64,000 nucleotides of DNA from Sandaracinaceae bacterium. GTDB taxonomy: Bacteria; Myxococcota_A; Polyangia; Polyangiales; Houyiibacteriaceae. Position numbers and translations under genes: made by a program. The notes beneath the pieces were generated by a model. That model saw only the letters and a program-made list of their open reading frames with translations, was not told where the DNA came from and ran no database searches. The stretch lies in the NCBI GenBank assembly GCA_020633055.1, contig JACKEJ010000005.1:806001-870000 (forward strand), given 5' to 3'. The number at the start of each line of letters is the position of its first letter. Position 1 is the stretch's first letter. This document shows, in pieces, positions 8,403 through 16,565 of this stretch.

Positions 8403-9499
8403 GCCGCGCACCCCGCCCGGCTCGCCCCATCGCCGGCACGCTCGGAGCGACCGCTGCGCTCGAGGCCCAGGTGTCCATCGGCCTGCAGGTCGAGCCCGTC
8501 TGCTGGCAGATGCTCGAGCCGCCGCCGCGCCACGTCGAGCAACGCGGGCAGGTCGGGGGAGCGCAGGGCCTCGCGCTGGAACGCGAGCTCGTCCGGTACG
8601 GCGCGTCCGATGTAGCGCGCGATCTCTTTCATGCGTCCGAGAGCACGGCCCGGATACACCGCGTCGATGCGCCCAGCCGCCTCTTCCAGATAGGCCAGGA
8701 CGTCGGCGCCGGTCGGCGCGAACGGCGTGCGGCCTTCCGCGAGCGCGGCGGCCTGTCCGAAGATCCATGGGTTCCGTAGGGCCGGGCGTCCCACCATGAC
8801 CCCGTCGCAGCCCGTCTCCGAGCGCATGCGGGCGAAGTCGGCGGCGTACCAGATGTCGCCGTTTCCGATGACCGGGATGCGGAGCGCCCGACGCAGCTCG
8901 GCGACGATGCGCCAGTCGGCCACCCCCGCGTAGAAATCTGCGCGGCGTCGCGGGTGAACGGCGATGAAGTCAACGCCGGCGTCCTCGACCACGCGCGCGA
9001 TGGTGACCGCGTGTTGCGAGGCGTCGCAGTCCGCGTCGAAGCCCGCGCGGATTTTGGCGGAGAGCACCCCGGGGACGGCGGCGCGCATGGCCCGCAGCAC
9101 CTTGGCCAGAAGCGCGGGATCCTTCAGCATCGCGGCGCCCACACCCTTGCGCACCACGCGCGGCATCGGGCAGCCGAGGTTGATGTCCACCACGTCGGCC
9201 CCGGCTCCCGCGACGATGCGCCCGGCGTCCGCCATGAGCTCGGCGTCGTTGCCCATCACCTGCACGGACAAGGGCACACCGGGCACCTTCACGATCGCCC
9301 GCTCGAGGAGTGAGCGCGGCGCGTCCGAGCCGTGTACGCGCACGAACTCGGTGCACAGGATGCCCACACCGCCGCGCTCGGCGACCATGGCTCGGAACGG
9401 CGGATGACCTGCGCCCTCCATGGGCGCGAGCATGGTGGGGTGGTTCCAGCCGAAGCGCGCCAGCCGGTTTCCCGCTGCGGTGCTGCACGTGGCCGTCAC
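8399..9499 (-). CDS. tRNA-dihydrouridine synthase family protein
   Basis: FMN-dependent enzyme that reduces uridine to dihydrouridine in tRNA, 366 residues. The N-terminal FMN barrel strand (PTMLAPMEGAG), SVQVMGND, the active-site Cys at about residue 110 in NLGCPMPRVV, the KIRAGFD strand, IPVIGNGDIW and GVMVGRPALRNPWIF are all in family order. HPRRRADFY replaces the more usual HGRTR-type loop, so which Dus subfamily it belongs to is unclear. It begins with a GTG (9497-9499) that overlaps the upstream TetR stop (GTGA) and ends in a second GTGA overlap with the RlmN-like gene, making a three-gene coupled operon. Confidence 0.9.
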   Translation of the reverse strand: MTATCSTAAGNRLARFGWNHPTMLAPMEGAGHPPFRAMVAERGGVGILCTEFVRVHGSDAPRSLLERAIVKVPGVPLSVQVMGNDAELMADAGRIVAGAGADVVDINLGCPMPRVVRKGVGAAMLKDPALLAKVLRAMRAAVPGVLSAKIRAGFDADCDASQHAVTIARVVEDAGVDFIAVHPRRRADFYAGVADWRIVAELRRALRIPVIGNGDIWYAADFARMRSETGCDGVMVGRPALRNPWIFGQAAALAEGRTPFAPTGADVLAYLEEAAGRIDAVYPGRALGRMKEIARYIGRAVPDELAFQREALRSPDLPALLDVARRRLEHLPADGLDLQADGHLGLERSGRSERAGDGASRAGCAA

Positions 9500-10137
9500 G
9501 GGTCTCGCTCCAAGTAGCCCATGTACATGCGGTGCAGCTCGTCCACCAGCTCGGTGGGGTCACGCCAGACGCTGTCGTCGAGGGCCAGGCGGATGGCGTA
9601 GGTGTCCATCACGGCGAACGCGGCGTGCGTCGCGAAGCGGATCGCGCGCTCGGGGTCGGGGTGCAGGATGGACGCGCGGTGCTGAGGCACGATGAGGCCT
9701 AGCACGACCTCGATCATCGCGTCGCGCTGCTGCACCGTGTTGGCCCACTCGCGCGGGTTCTGGGCTGCGGCCGAGACGAACGCGGCGATCAACCGACGCC
9801 GCGCGACATAGTGACGCACCAGCTCTTGGAGCAGTCCACGCACCATCAGGCCGAACGGCACGTCGCGCCAGCGCTCCGGATCCGCGATGCGCTCGAGGTC
9901 CTGCTGGACCACCACCATGCGGCGCTCCTGCAGCGCACGCAGGAGCGCGTCCTTGTCCGGGAAGCGCGAGTAGAAGCCCCCGACGGAAGATCCCGCCTTC
10001 CGCACGATGTCGGCGACCGACACGTCCTGTGGGGGGTTGTCGAGGAACAAGAGCTCCGCCGCGTCCAGCAGCTTGGACAGCGTGCGCTGGCTGCGCGCCT
10101 GCTTGGGGGTCGTGACGGATTGGAGCTTGCGTTCCAT
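9496..10137 (-). CDS. TetR family transcriptional regulator
   Basis: One-component repressor of 213 residues from the ATG at 10137 (MERKLQSVTTPKQARSQRTL). The N-terminal helix-turn-helix is typical: LLDAAELLFLDN, then VSVADIVRKAGSSVGGFYSRF, followed by a helical ligand domain with no recognised ligand. It is divergent from a cytochrome P450 100 bases away and is the first gene of the operon with dus and the RlmN-like gene. Control of the P450 and of itself is the natural inference from the layout, but I found no strong palindrome in 10138-10237. An upstream start at 10344 would run into the P450 gene and was rejected. Confidence 0.88.
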   Translation of the reverse strand: MERKLQSVTTPKQARSQRTLSKLLDAAELLFLDNPPQDVSVADIVRKAGSSVGGFYSRFPDKDALLRALQERRMVVVQQDLERIADPERWRDVPFGLMVRGLLQELVRHYVARRRLIAAFVSAAAQNPREWANTVQQRDAMIEVVLGLIVPQHRASILHPDPERAIRFATHAAFAVMDTYAIRLALDDSVWRDPTELVDELHRMYMGYLERDP

Positions 10138-10237
10138 GGAAGGGGTGAGTAGAAAAGAAACCAGAATCTCATTCGCTTTAGCACAGCATCCTCGTGGGAC
10201 CATGTGCGAGCAGCAAGAGCGTACACGGAGAACGACC

Positions 10238-11638
10238 ATGATGAGAGTGCTGGACCTCTCGGCCCCCGCGCCGCTGTTCACGGGCCGCCCCATCGCGCCG
10301 ACCAACGCGCGGCTGGCGCCGAGCCCCAAGGGCGACCCGCTCATCGGACATCAGCGCCTCGCCCGTGACCCTCTCTACACGTTCCTAAGGCTCCGCGAGG
10401 AGCACGGTGACGTCGTGCGGCTCCAGTTCGGCACGCTCACGGCCCACCTCGTGTCGGATCCCGCGCTGGTGCAGACCGTCCTGCAGGACCGTGCCCGCAT
10501 CTATGGCAAGCAGACCCGCGGCATGCGGCAGCTGCGCCTGGCGTTGGGCGAAGGTCTGCTCACGAGCGAAGGAGACTTCTGGCTCCGGCAGCGACGCATC
10601 GCACAGCCAGCGTTCCACAAGAAGCGCATCGACGCGCTCACGCCAGCCATGACCGAGGCCGCAGAGCGAACGCGCGCGTCGTTCGTGACCGGGGAGGCGT
10701 TCGACATGCACGGCGCGATGATGCGCCTGACGCTGGACGTGGTGGCGACCACGCTGCTGGGCAGCGGGGTGGTCGAGCGTGAGGCCCGCATCGTCGGGGA
10801 GGCGGTCGACTTCATCACGGCCGAGTCGAACCGGCGCTTGCGGAAGCCGTTCCAGCTGCCCCTCTCCATCCCCACTCCGCAGAACCGCTCCTTCCTGCGC
10901 CATCGGGACAACCTGGACGCCATCGTCTTCCGCATCATCGATGAACATCGGCGCGCCCACGCGGTCAACGACGACCTGCTCAGCCTGTTGCTCCACGCGA
11001 CCGACCCAGAGACGGGGGAACGCATGAGCGATGCGCAGCTGCGCGACGAGGTCATGACGATCTTCCTGGCTGGGCACGAGACCACCGCGAACGCGCTGAG
11101 CTGGGCGTTCGTACAGCTGTCTCGGCACCCGCTGGTGGCCCAACGGTTGAAGCGGGAGCTGGACGAGGTGCTCGAGGGCCGCAGCCCCACGCTCGAAGAC
11201 GTCCCGTCGCTCGTCTACACGCGCCAGGTCATCGACGAGGTGATGCGCCTCTACCCTCCTGCCTGGATGATCGCCCGCTCCCCTACCGAAGACGACGAGC
11301 TCGGGGGGTACTTCATCCCGCGCGGCAGCCTGGTGCTCATGAGCCCGTGGGTGGTGCAGCGACACCCGGCGCTGTTCCCCAACCCGGAGGGCTTCGACCC
11401 CGACCGCTTCGCGCCCGGCACCAAGCTCCCCCATCGCTTCGCCTACTTTCCGTTCGGCGGCGGCCCGCGGCTGTGCATCGGCCGCAGCTTCGCGCTGGTG
11501 GAAGCGACGCTGCTGCTGGCCACGCTGGCTGGAGGACATCGCTTCGACCTCATCCCCGGTCACCGGGTCGTCCCGGAGTCGGCTGTCACGCTCCGACCGG
11601 CTGGGGGGGTCCCGATGGTCGCGATGCCGCACGCCTGA
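10238..11638 (+). CDS. Cytochrome P450
   Basis: Heme-thiolate monooxygenase of 466 residues. Motifs in order: I-helix AGHETTA (about residue 278, with the acid-alcohol ETT for proton delivery), K-helix ExxR in IDEVMRLYPP, the PERF-like FDPDRFAPG, and the heme loop FGGGPRLCIGRSFA with the ligand Cys at 413. There is no fused reductase and no ferredoxin gene beside it, so electrons must come from elsewhere. The sequence has the look of CYP102/CYP4-type fatty-acid or hydrocarbon hydroxylases, but the substrate is a guess. Start: the first of two consecutive ATGs at 10238, with GGAG about 7 bases upstream. Probably controlled by the divergent TetR. Confidence 0.93.
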   Translation: MMRVLDLSAPAPLFTGRPIAPTNARLAPSPKGDPLIGHQRLARDPLYTFLRLREEHGDVVRLQFGTLTAHLVSDPALVQTVLQDRARIYGKQTRGMRQLRLALGEGLLTSEGDFWLRQRRIAQPAFHKKRIDALTPAMTEAAERTRASFVTGEAFDMHGAMMRLTLDVVATTLLGSGVVEREARIVGEAVDFITAESNRRLRKPFQLPLSIPTPQNRSFLRHRDNLDAIVFRIIDEHRRAHAVNDDLLSLLLHATDPETGERMSDAQLRDEVMTIFLAGHETTANALSWAFVQLSRHPLVAQRLKRELDEVLEGRSPTLEDVPSLVYTRQVIDEVMRLYPPAWMIARSPTEDDELGGYFIPRGSLVLMSPWVVQRHPALFPNPEGFDPDRFAPGTKLPHRFAYFPFGGGPRLCIGRSFALVEATLLLATLAGGHRFDLIPGHRVVPESAVTLRPAGGVPMVAMPHA

Positions 11639-11735
11639 GCACGGCGCCGAGCGCGGCTCATGTCCCTCGCTTAGGACATTCCCTTTCGATGCGAGATGTG
11701 TGACCATGCGCACCTAACTGGGTGGGGGCACCCAG

Positions 11736-11741
11736 AGGAGG
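11736..11741 (+). promoter_or_regulatory. Strong Shine-Dalgarno site
   Basis: AGGAGG lies 8 bases before the ATG at 11750 and fixes that codon as the start of the membrane protein, over an earlier in-frame start at 11696. Confidence 0.75.
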
Positions 11742-11749
11742 ATCGATAC

Positions 11750-12559
11750 ATGTCTCGCTATTTCCGGGTGTTCAGCTTCATGGGTCAGGTGCTTGGGATG
11801 ATCAAGCAGAACAAGACCCTGCTGTCGCCGCTCGTCCTGAACCTCGTGCTGGCCATCCCGGCCATGATCGTCTTCACGATCATCTATCACTTCACGCAAG
11901 ACAGCGCGATCGGCTACGTCGTGGCCGCCGTCGGGCTCACCGGCCTGTACTTCATCGACTACTTCTGCAACGGCCTGACCGTCTCGCTGATCTACGATCA
12001 GGTCACGACGGGCAACGCGGAGTTCAAGCCAGCGCTCTCGCGCACCTTTGCAGCGTCGCCTGGCATCCTCATCTTTGCGGCGTTGTCTGCGGCCTTCGAG
12101 CTGATGGCCACCTACGCGCGTGAGCGCGACGACATCGTCGGCAGCATCCTCGCGGGCATCGTGCGCGCGGTCTGGACCGCTGCCACCTACGTCGTGATGC
12201 CGGCCATGGTCATCGAGAACACGGGCTTCTTCAACGCCTTCAAGCGCAGCAAGGAGCTGGCCGAGAACGACCCCACCCAGGTGGGCTCGGGCATCATCGG
12301 CATGGGTCTCGCCACCTACGTGCTGGGCCTCGCCTGCTGGGCGCTCGGTGTCGGCTCCTGGCGCGTGCTCGGCGGGTTCAGCCCGCTGCTCGGCATGTTC
12401 GCGTTCATGTTCTTCGTGAACCTGTACTGGGCGGTCGGCGGCTACATGAAGATCACGTACTTCACGTGCTTCTACATGTGGGCGCGCGAGTGTGAGAAGC
12501 AGGGCTCTTCGGACCCGCGGCTGGCGCCTGCGCCGCTGCAGTCCGCCATGGCGGGCTGA
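11750..12559 (+). CDS. DUF6159-like multi-pass membrane protein
   Basis: Inner-membrane protein of 269 residues, function unknown. Hydrophobic segments are visible at roughly residues 26-50 (SPLVLNLVLAIPAMIVFTII), 57-80, a third in the SPGILIFAALSAAFELMA stretch, one around AGIVRAVWTAATYVVMPAM, and two in the C-terminal part (GLATYVLGLACWALGVG and GMFAFMFFVNLYWAVGGY). The N-terminal FRVFSFMGQVLGMIKQNKTLL and the YVVMPAMVIEN loop resemble the DUF6159 family. The start is set by a strong ribosome binding site. It follows the P450 by 111 bases; whether they share a transcript is uncertain. Confidence 0.7.
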   Translation: MSRYFRVFSFMGQVLGMIKQNKTLLSPLVLNLVLAIPAMIVFTIIYHFTQDSAIGYVVAAVGLTGLYFIDYFCNGLTVSLIYDQVTTGNAEFKPALSRTFAASPGILIFAALSAAFELMATYARERDDIVGSILAGIVRAVWTAATYVVMPAMVIENTGFFNAFKRSKELAENDPTQVGSGIIGMGLATYVLGLACWALGVGSWRVLGGFSPLLGMFAFMFFVNLYWAVGGYMKITYFTCFYMWARECEKQGSSDPRLAPAPLQSAMAG

Positions 12560-12606
12560 GCCCAAAAGGTTGCAAGGCGCGGCGTTCGTCCGCACTCTTG
12601 GGGCGC

Positions 12607-12918
12607 ATGAAGCATGCCATCCCCCATGAGCTGACCATCGAACGCGCGCGCCTCGTCACCGACAAGGCCTGGGAGGCGTACTCCGCACGATTCGCCGAGT
12701 ACGCCCCGAAAGCCACCTGGCGCACGCCCACCGAAGCCGACGTGCAGTTCACGGTGAAGGGCGTGACCTTGAGGGGGTCTCTGGGGCTCACGCCCAAGGC
12801 CATCGAGATGGATCTCGACGTGCCGTTTCTGTTCCGTCCGTTCCGCTCGACGGCGCTCGGTCTGGTCGAGCGCGAGGTGAACGAGTGGCTCGCGAAGGAG
12901 AAGGCGGGCGAGCTCTGA
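12607..12918 (+). CDS. Polyhydroxyalkanoic acid system family protein
   Basis: Small protein of 103 residues resembling the polyhydroxyalkanoate-system family (PHA_gran_rgn type): an N-terminal stretch with HELTIERARLVTDKAWE, a central FTVKGVTLRGSLGLTPKAIE, and the family's VPFLFRPFRS strand before a closing helix (EREVNEWLAKEK). Members are found near polyhydroxyalkanoate or granule genes and their exact role is not settled; no pha gene is nearby here. The ATG at 12607 is preferred over a TTG at 12598. It converges with coaX, the two stops being only 4 bases apart. Confidence 0.65.
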   Translation: MKHAIPHELTIERARLVTDKAWEAYSARFAEYAPKATWRTPTEADVQFTVKGVTLRGSLGLTPKAIEMDLDVPFLFRPFRSTALGLVEREVNEWLAKEKAGEL

Positions 12919-12922
12919 CGCG

Positions 12923-13687
<765 letters not shown>

Positions 13688-13696
13688 GTGCGAGCC

Positions 13697-14476
13697 TTAG
13701 CGCGTGGTCAGGGACATGGCCAGCCCCACCAGCTCGCCGAACGAGAGCGCCTCGGTGCGCTTGGCGACGCCAGTGAAGGTGGCGACCGGCCCGGAAGCGA
13801 CGGGCACAGGGGCCTCCATACGGACGGGGCCCGCGCTGTGGATGCCCGAGCCGACCTCGACGGGAGCGGCGGGCGCGGCGGCCACGGCGTCGGTCGGCGC
13901 GGGGCGTGCGACGGCGGTCACCAGGGCGTCGGAGTCGTCCGACTCGACCAGCTCGAGCTTCGCTGGCGTCGGGCGCACGGGCTCCACGTCCAGGTCGAAC
14001 AGCTCGTCGTCGTCCGGATCCACGTCGATGGTGGTGCGCGGACTTGCGGGGGCTGCCGCAGCCGGCCGCGACGCGACCGGCTCGTCGAGGTCGAGCAACG
14101 ACGCGCGCTGCGTGGGCGCAGGGGCCTCCACGGGCGCCGGCGCCTCCACGAGCGTGGGAGCGGGGGCTGCCGCGACGGGCGCCGGACGTTCCACGGGAGC
14201 CGGAGCCGCTGCGACGGGCGCCGGACGTTCCACGGGAGCCGGGGCCGCTGCGACGGGCGCCGGACGCTCCACGGGAGCCGGAGCCGCTGCGACGGGCGCC
14301 GGACGTTCCACGGGAGTGATCGGAGCTTCCACGGGTGCCGCGACGGAAACTGCGGCCACGCCGTCGTGCGGCGCCTGGACCTCGTCCGCGTCCACCAGGC
14401 GCAGGCCAGGCTCGAGCTTGCGCGCGCGCACACGCGCGAGGAGCACCTCCAGCTTGGCGACCTGCGCCGCGCTCAC
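13697..14476 (-). CDS. Pro/Ala-rich low-complexity protein
   Basis: A 259-residue protein of unknown function with no recognised enzyme domain. A short N-terminal helix (AAQVAKLEVLLARVRARKLE) is followed by a long Pro/Ala/Val linker containing 13-residue units of the form VERPAPVAAAPAP, then an acidic stretch (DVDPDDDELFDLDVEP) and a short conserved-looking C-terminus (ALSFGELVGLAMSLTTR). It starts at a GTG that overlaps the preceding gene's stop as GTGA. The layout, two short ordered ends joined by a disordered Pro/Ala spacer, suggests a tether or scaffold, possibly for the protein encoded just upstream. That role is inference. Confidence 0.6.
   Translation of the reverse strand: MSAAQVAKLEVLLARVRARKLEPGLRLVDADEVQAPHDGVAAVSVAAPVEAPITPVERPAPVAAAPAPVERPAPVAAAPAPVERPAPVAAAPAPVERPAPVAAAPAPTLVEAPAPVEAPAPTQRASLLDLDEPVASRPAAAAPASPRTTIDVDPDDDELFDLDVEPVRPTPAKLELVESDDSDALVTAVARPAPTDAVAAAPAAPVEVGSGIHSAGPVRMEAPVPVASGPVATFTGVAKRTEALSFGELVGLAMSLTTR
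14172..14316 (-). repeat. 39-bp tandem repeat, 3.7 copies
   Basis: Units at 14172-14210, 14211-14249 and 14250-14288 plus a 28-base partial copy to 14316 differ by only a few bases. They are in frame and encode the 13-residue Pro/Ala repeats of the surrounding gene. The near identity at DNA level means recent expansion, so copy number probably varies among strains. Confidence 0.9.
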
Positions 14477-15030
14477 GAGGCCTCCGCGATGATCAGCTGG
14501 TCGACGATGGTCCCCAGCTCGACGCCGTCGTTCGCCCACAACCAGACGGACTCGGCGATGGCCGGATTGCACACCAAGAACTTGCCGCCGACGGGCACGC
14601 AAGCGACCTCGAGCTCCGAGAGCGCGGAGATGACGCCGCCGAGCAGCGCCGCGATGCCCAGGCTGTCCTCGTCGAGGGCGGGCACTTCCTCCATCACGGC
14701 CACCAGGGCGTTGCCCCAGCGCTCCAGCCCCAGCCGGCCCCAGCCGAGCGCGCCGAGCCATCCGGCGGTGTGGGCGAGCACCTGCTCGGGCGAGTCGTCG
14801 AAGACCGTTCCGCCGAGAGAGGACACCACCTGCGCGCCGATTTGCTTGCCGAGCTCGCGCAACACGGTGAGATCGCCCGTCTCGACCGCGGCCGAAACCA
14901 AGCTGGCCACGACGGTGTCGGACAGGACGATGACGCGTGCCCCGCCGCGGGTGCTGACGGCACCGCGCGCGAGGTCGAACTCGTAGAAACCTTTGGGATC
15001 GAAGCCGATATTGGACACAGAATCCTCCAC
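14473..15030 (-). CDS. Hypothetical protein, possible V4R-like domain
   Basis: Cytoplasmic protein of 185 residues. The centre (RELGKQIGAQVVSSLGG, then GWLGALGWGRLGLERWGN) resembles the 4-vinyl-reductase/V4R fold used as a small-molecule sensor, in particular the GWGRLEL-type strand. The C-terminal half (LLGGVISALSELEVACVPV) is hydrophobic but looks like packed helix rather than membrane. A GTG at 15018 is an alternative start. It is the first gene of the coupled run with the Pro/Ala-rich protein and coaX, and shares a divergent region of only 34 bases with the lipoprotein on the other strand. The domain match is tentative. Confidence 0.5.
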   Translation of the reverse strand: MEDSVSNIGFDPKGFYEFDLARGAVSTRGGARVIVLSDTVVASLVSAAVETGDLTVLRELGKQIGAQVVSSLGGTVFDDSPEQVLAHTAGWLGALGWGRLGLERWGNALVAVMEEVPALDEDSLGIAALLGGVISALSELEVACVPVGGKFLVCNPAIAESVWLWANDGVELGTIVDQLIIAEAS

Positions 15031-15064
15031 CGACGATGTAGAACCTGTTGTGCGACCGTGTCAA

Positions 15065-16561
15065 ATGTTTGCCATGCCGAGCCCCCCACCCTGCGGTAGC
15101 CGCGGCGGTGCCTCGCGGGCCGCCGCGCTGCTGGTGCTGGCGGTGGGCCTGCTCGGCTGCGGCGTGGGTGAGGAAGCCGGCCCGGATGCGGGACCGCTCG
15201 ATCCGCTCGGGCTGCACGACTGGGCGAGCGCCGTCGTGCACCAGTCAGGAGAGCGCTGGGTGGGCGAGCGGCTCGCAGACCGCGAGCCCGATGCGCGCCC
15301 GCCCACGGCGGTCCGCTTGGAGTCCGAGCTCGCGCCCATCGCCATTCACGCCGCTGGCGACGTGGGTGAGGCTACCGTGGCCAGCGCGCTGCGGGGCGTG
15401 GAGGCGATGCACGCGCTGCTTCTCCAGGAGGGCTGGCCAGAAGCGATCATGGACGGAGGACGCGGCGGCACAGTCGGCTTCGACGTGTACATGGTGGACG
15501 ACGTGATGAGCCGCGCTGGCTTCGACGAGCGCAGCCTCTTCAGCTACCTCGACCGAGGCAGCTCGTTTGCGCGGGCGCCCAGCTGGCTCCCTTCGGCGGA
15601 CACCGAGGTGTGCGCGGCGACCGCCTACGCCGAGGCGCGCCTGTTGTCGCTGGACCCGGCCGAGGCCGAGAGCTGGCGCCGCGCGACCGCGGCCTACCTC
15701 GCGCAGCGGCTGACGGGACGGTGGGGCTGCGAGGACGAGGCGCTCGAGAACCAGGCGCAGCCGTTCGAAGCCTACGTCCCCTATGCCGACGAGGTGCCCA
15801 CGGCTGGCGGCGCGCTGCTCTTGGCAGCCCTGTCACAAAGACACGAGTCGACGGCTGGGGAGTTCGTCGCGTCGCTCTGGGATCTGGCCTCGCAGCGGAC
15901 CTGGGAGGGGACGGGCTACCGCGGGTCGCCCGATCTGTGGGAGGCCCTCGAGACGGTCCTGCGCGTCAGCGACGACCCGACCGCGGCTGCCATCGAGACC
16001 GTGGCCCTCGACCGCTTCCTGGCGGGCACGCGGCGCACACCGAGCAGCCCCGCGTGGGTCGCGCAGCTGGGGCCGAACGCCGCGCCACCTGCGCTGCTGA
16101 CCCTCTCGACCAGCCACCTCAGCACCCACCCACCATCGACCGGCGAACTGGATCCGCCCATCGAGATCGAGCCCACGGGCACGTTCTACGCGCTGGTGCA
16201 CGTCGGGGAGGCAGCCCCGCAGTCACGCTTGCGCGTGTTCCTGCGAGGCGAATTCGGTGTGGCCTGGTCGCTCGCGGTCGCGCGCCTCGCGAGCGACGGG
16301 CGCGAGTTGGGACGGATGAGCGCGCCCTCGCGGCGGGGAACTCCCCACAGCTATCTCCCCGTGGAGCTGGGCGACGACACCGTCTGGGTGGCGATCGCCG
16401 TGACCAACCTGGGCCGCGAGGCGCGCGAGTCCCGACACTTTCCGGTGCCCAACGTGGACGGCACGCGCAGCGATGCGCGGGCTGCGCGCATCATGCTGGA
16501 GCTGGTGTCCGACGAACCCGCGCCGGCCGGAGCGACCCCCGAAGCCGCTCCACCTGGATAG
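15065..16561 (+). CDS. Hypothetical lipoprotein
   Basis: Exported lipoprotein of 498 residues, no family recognised. The signal sequence AAALLVLAVGLLGC ends in a good lipobox (LLGC), followed by a short acidic linker (GVGEEAGPDAGP). The middle is helical and rich in Ala/Glu, with a pattern like a surface-exposed peptidase-like scaffold (HDWASAVVHQSGERWVGE), but I see no HExxH or other catalytic motif. The C-terminal 150 residues look beta-rich (SRLRVFLRGEFGVAWSLAV). Start is the ATG at 15065; 15074 is also possible. Its 3' end converges with the four-repeat lipoprotein, 4 bases apart. Confidence 0.7.
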   Translation: MFAMPSPPPCGSRGGASRAAALLVLAVGLLGCGVGEEAGPDAGPLDPLGLHDWASAVVHQSGERWVGERLADREPDARPPTAVRLESELAPIAIHAAGDVGEATVASALRGVEAMHALLLQEGWPEAIMDGGRGGTVGFDVYMVDDVMSRAGFDERSLFSYLDRGSSFARAPSWLPSADTEVCAATAYAEARLLSLDPAEAESWRRATAAYLAQRLTGRWGCEDEALENQAQPFEAYVPYADEVPTAGGALLLAALSQRHESTAGEFVASLWDLASQRTWEGTGYRGSPDLWEALETVLRVSDDPTAAAIETVALDRFLAGTRRTPSSPAWVAQLGPNAAPPALLTLSTSHLSTHPPSTGELDPPIEIEPTGTFYALVHVGEAAPQSRLRVFLRGEFGVAWSLAVARLASDGRELGRMSAPSRRGTPHSYLPVELGDDTVWVAIAVTNLGREARESRHFPVPNVDGTRSDARAARIMLELVSDEPAPAGATPEAAPPG

Positions 16562-16565
16562 ACGC

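Noticed and set aside
10138..10237. Operator between the TetR and P450 genes
   Set aside because: Only a 5-bp spaced match (GCACA...TGTGC) was found, which is expected by chance.
14172..14316. Possible CRISPR array
   Set aside because: The 39-base units are contiguous with no unique spacers and are in frame inside a gene.
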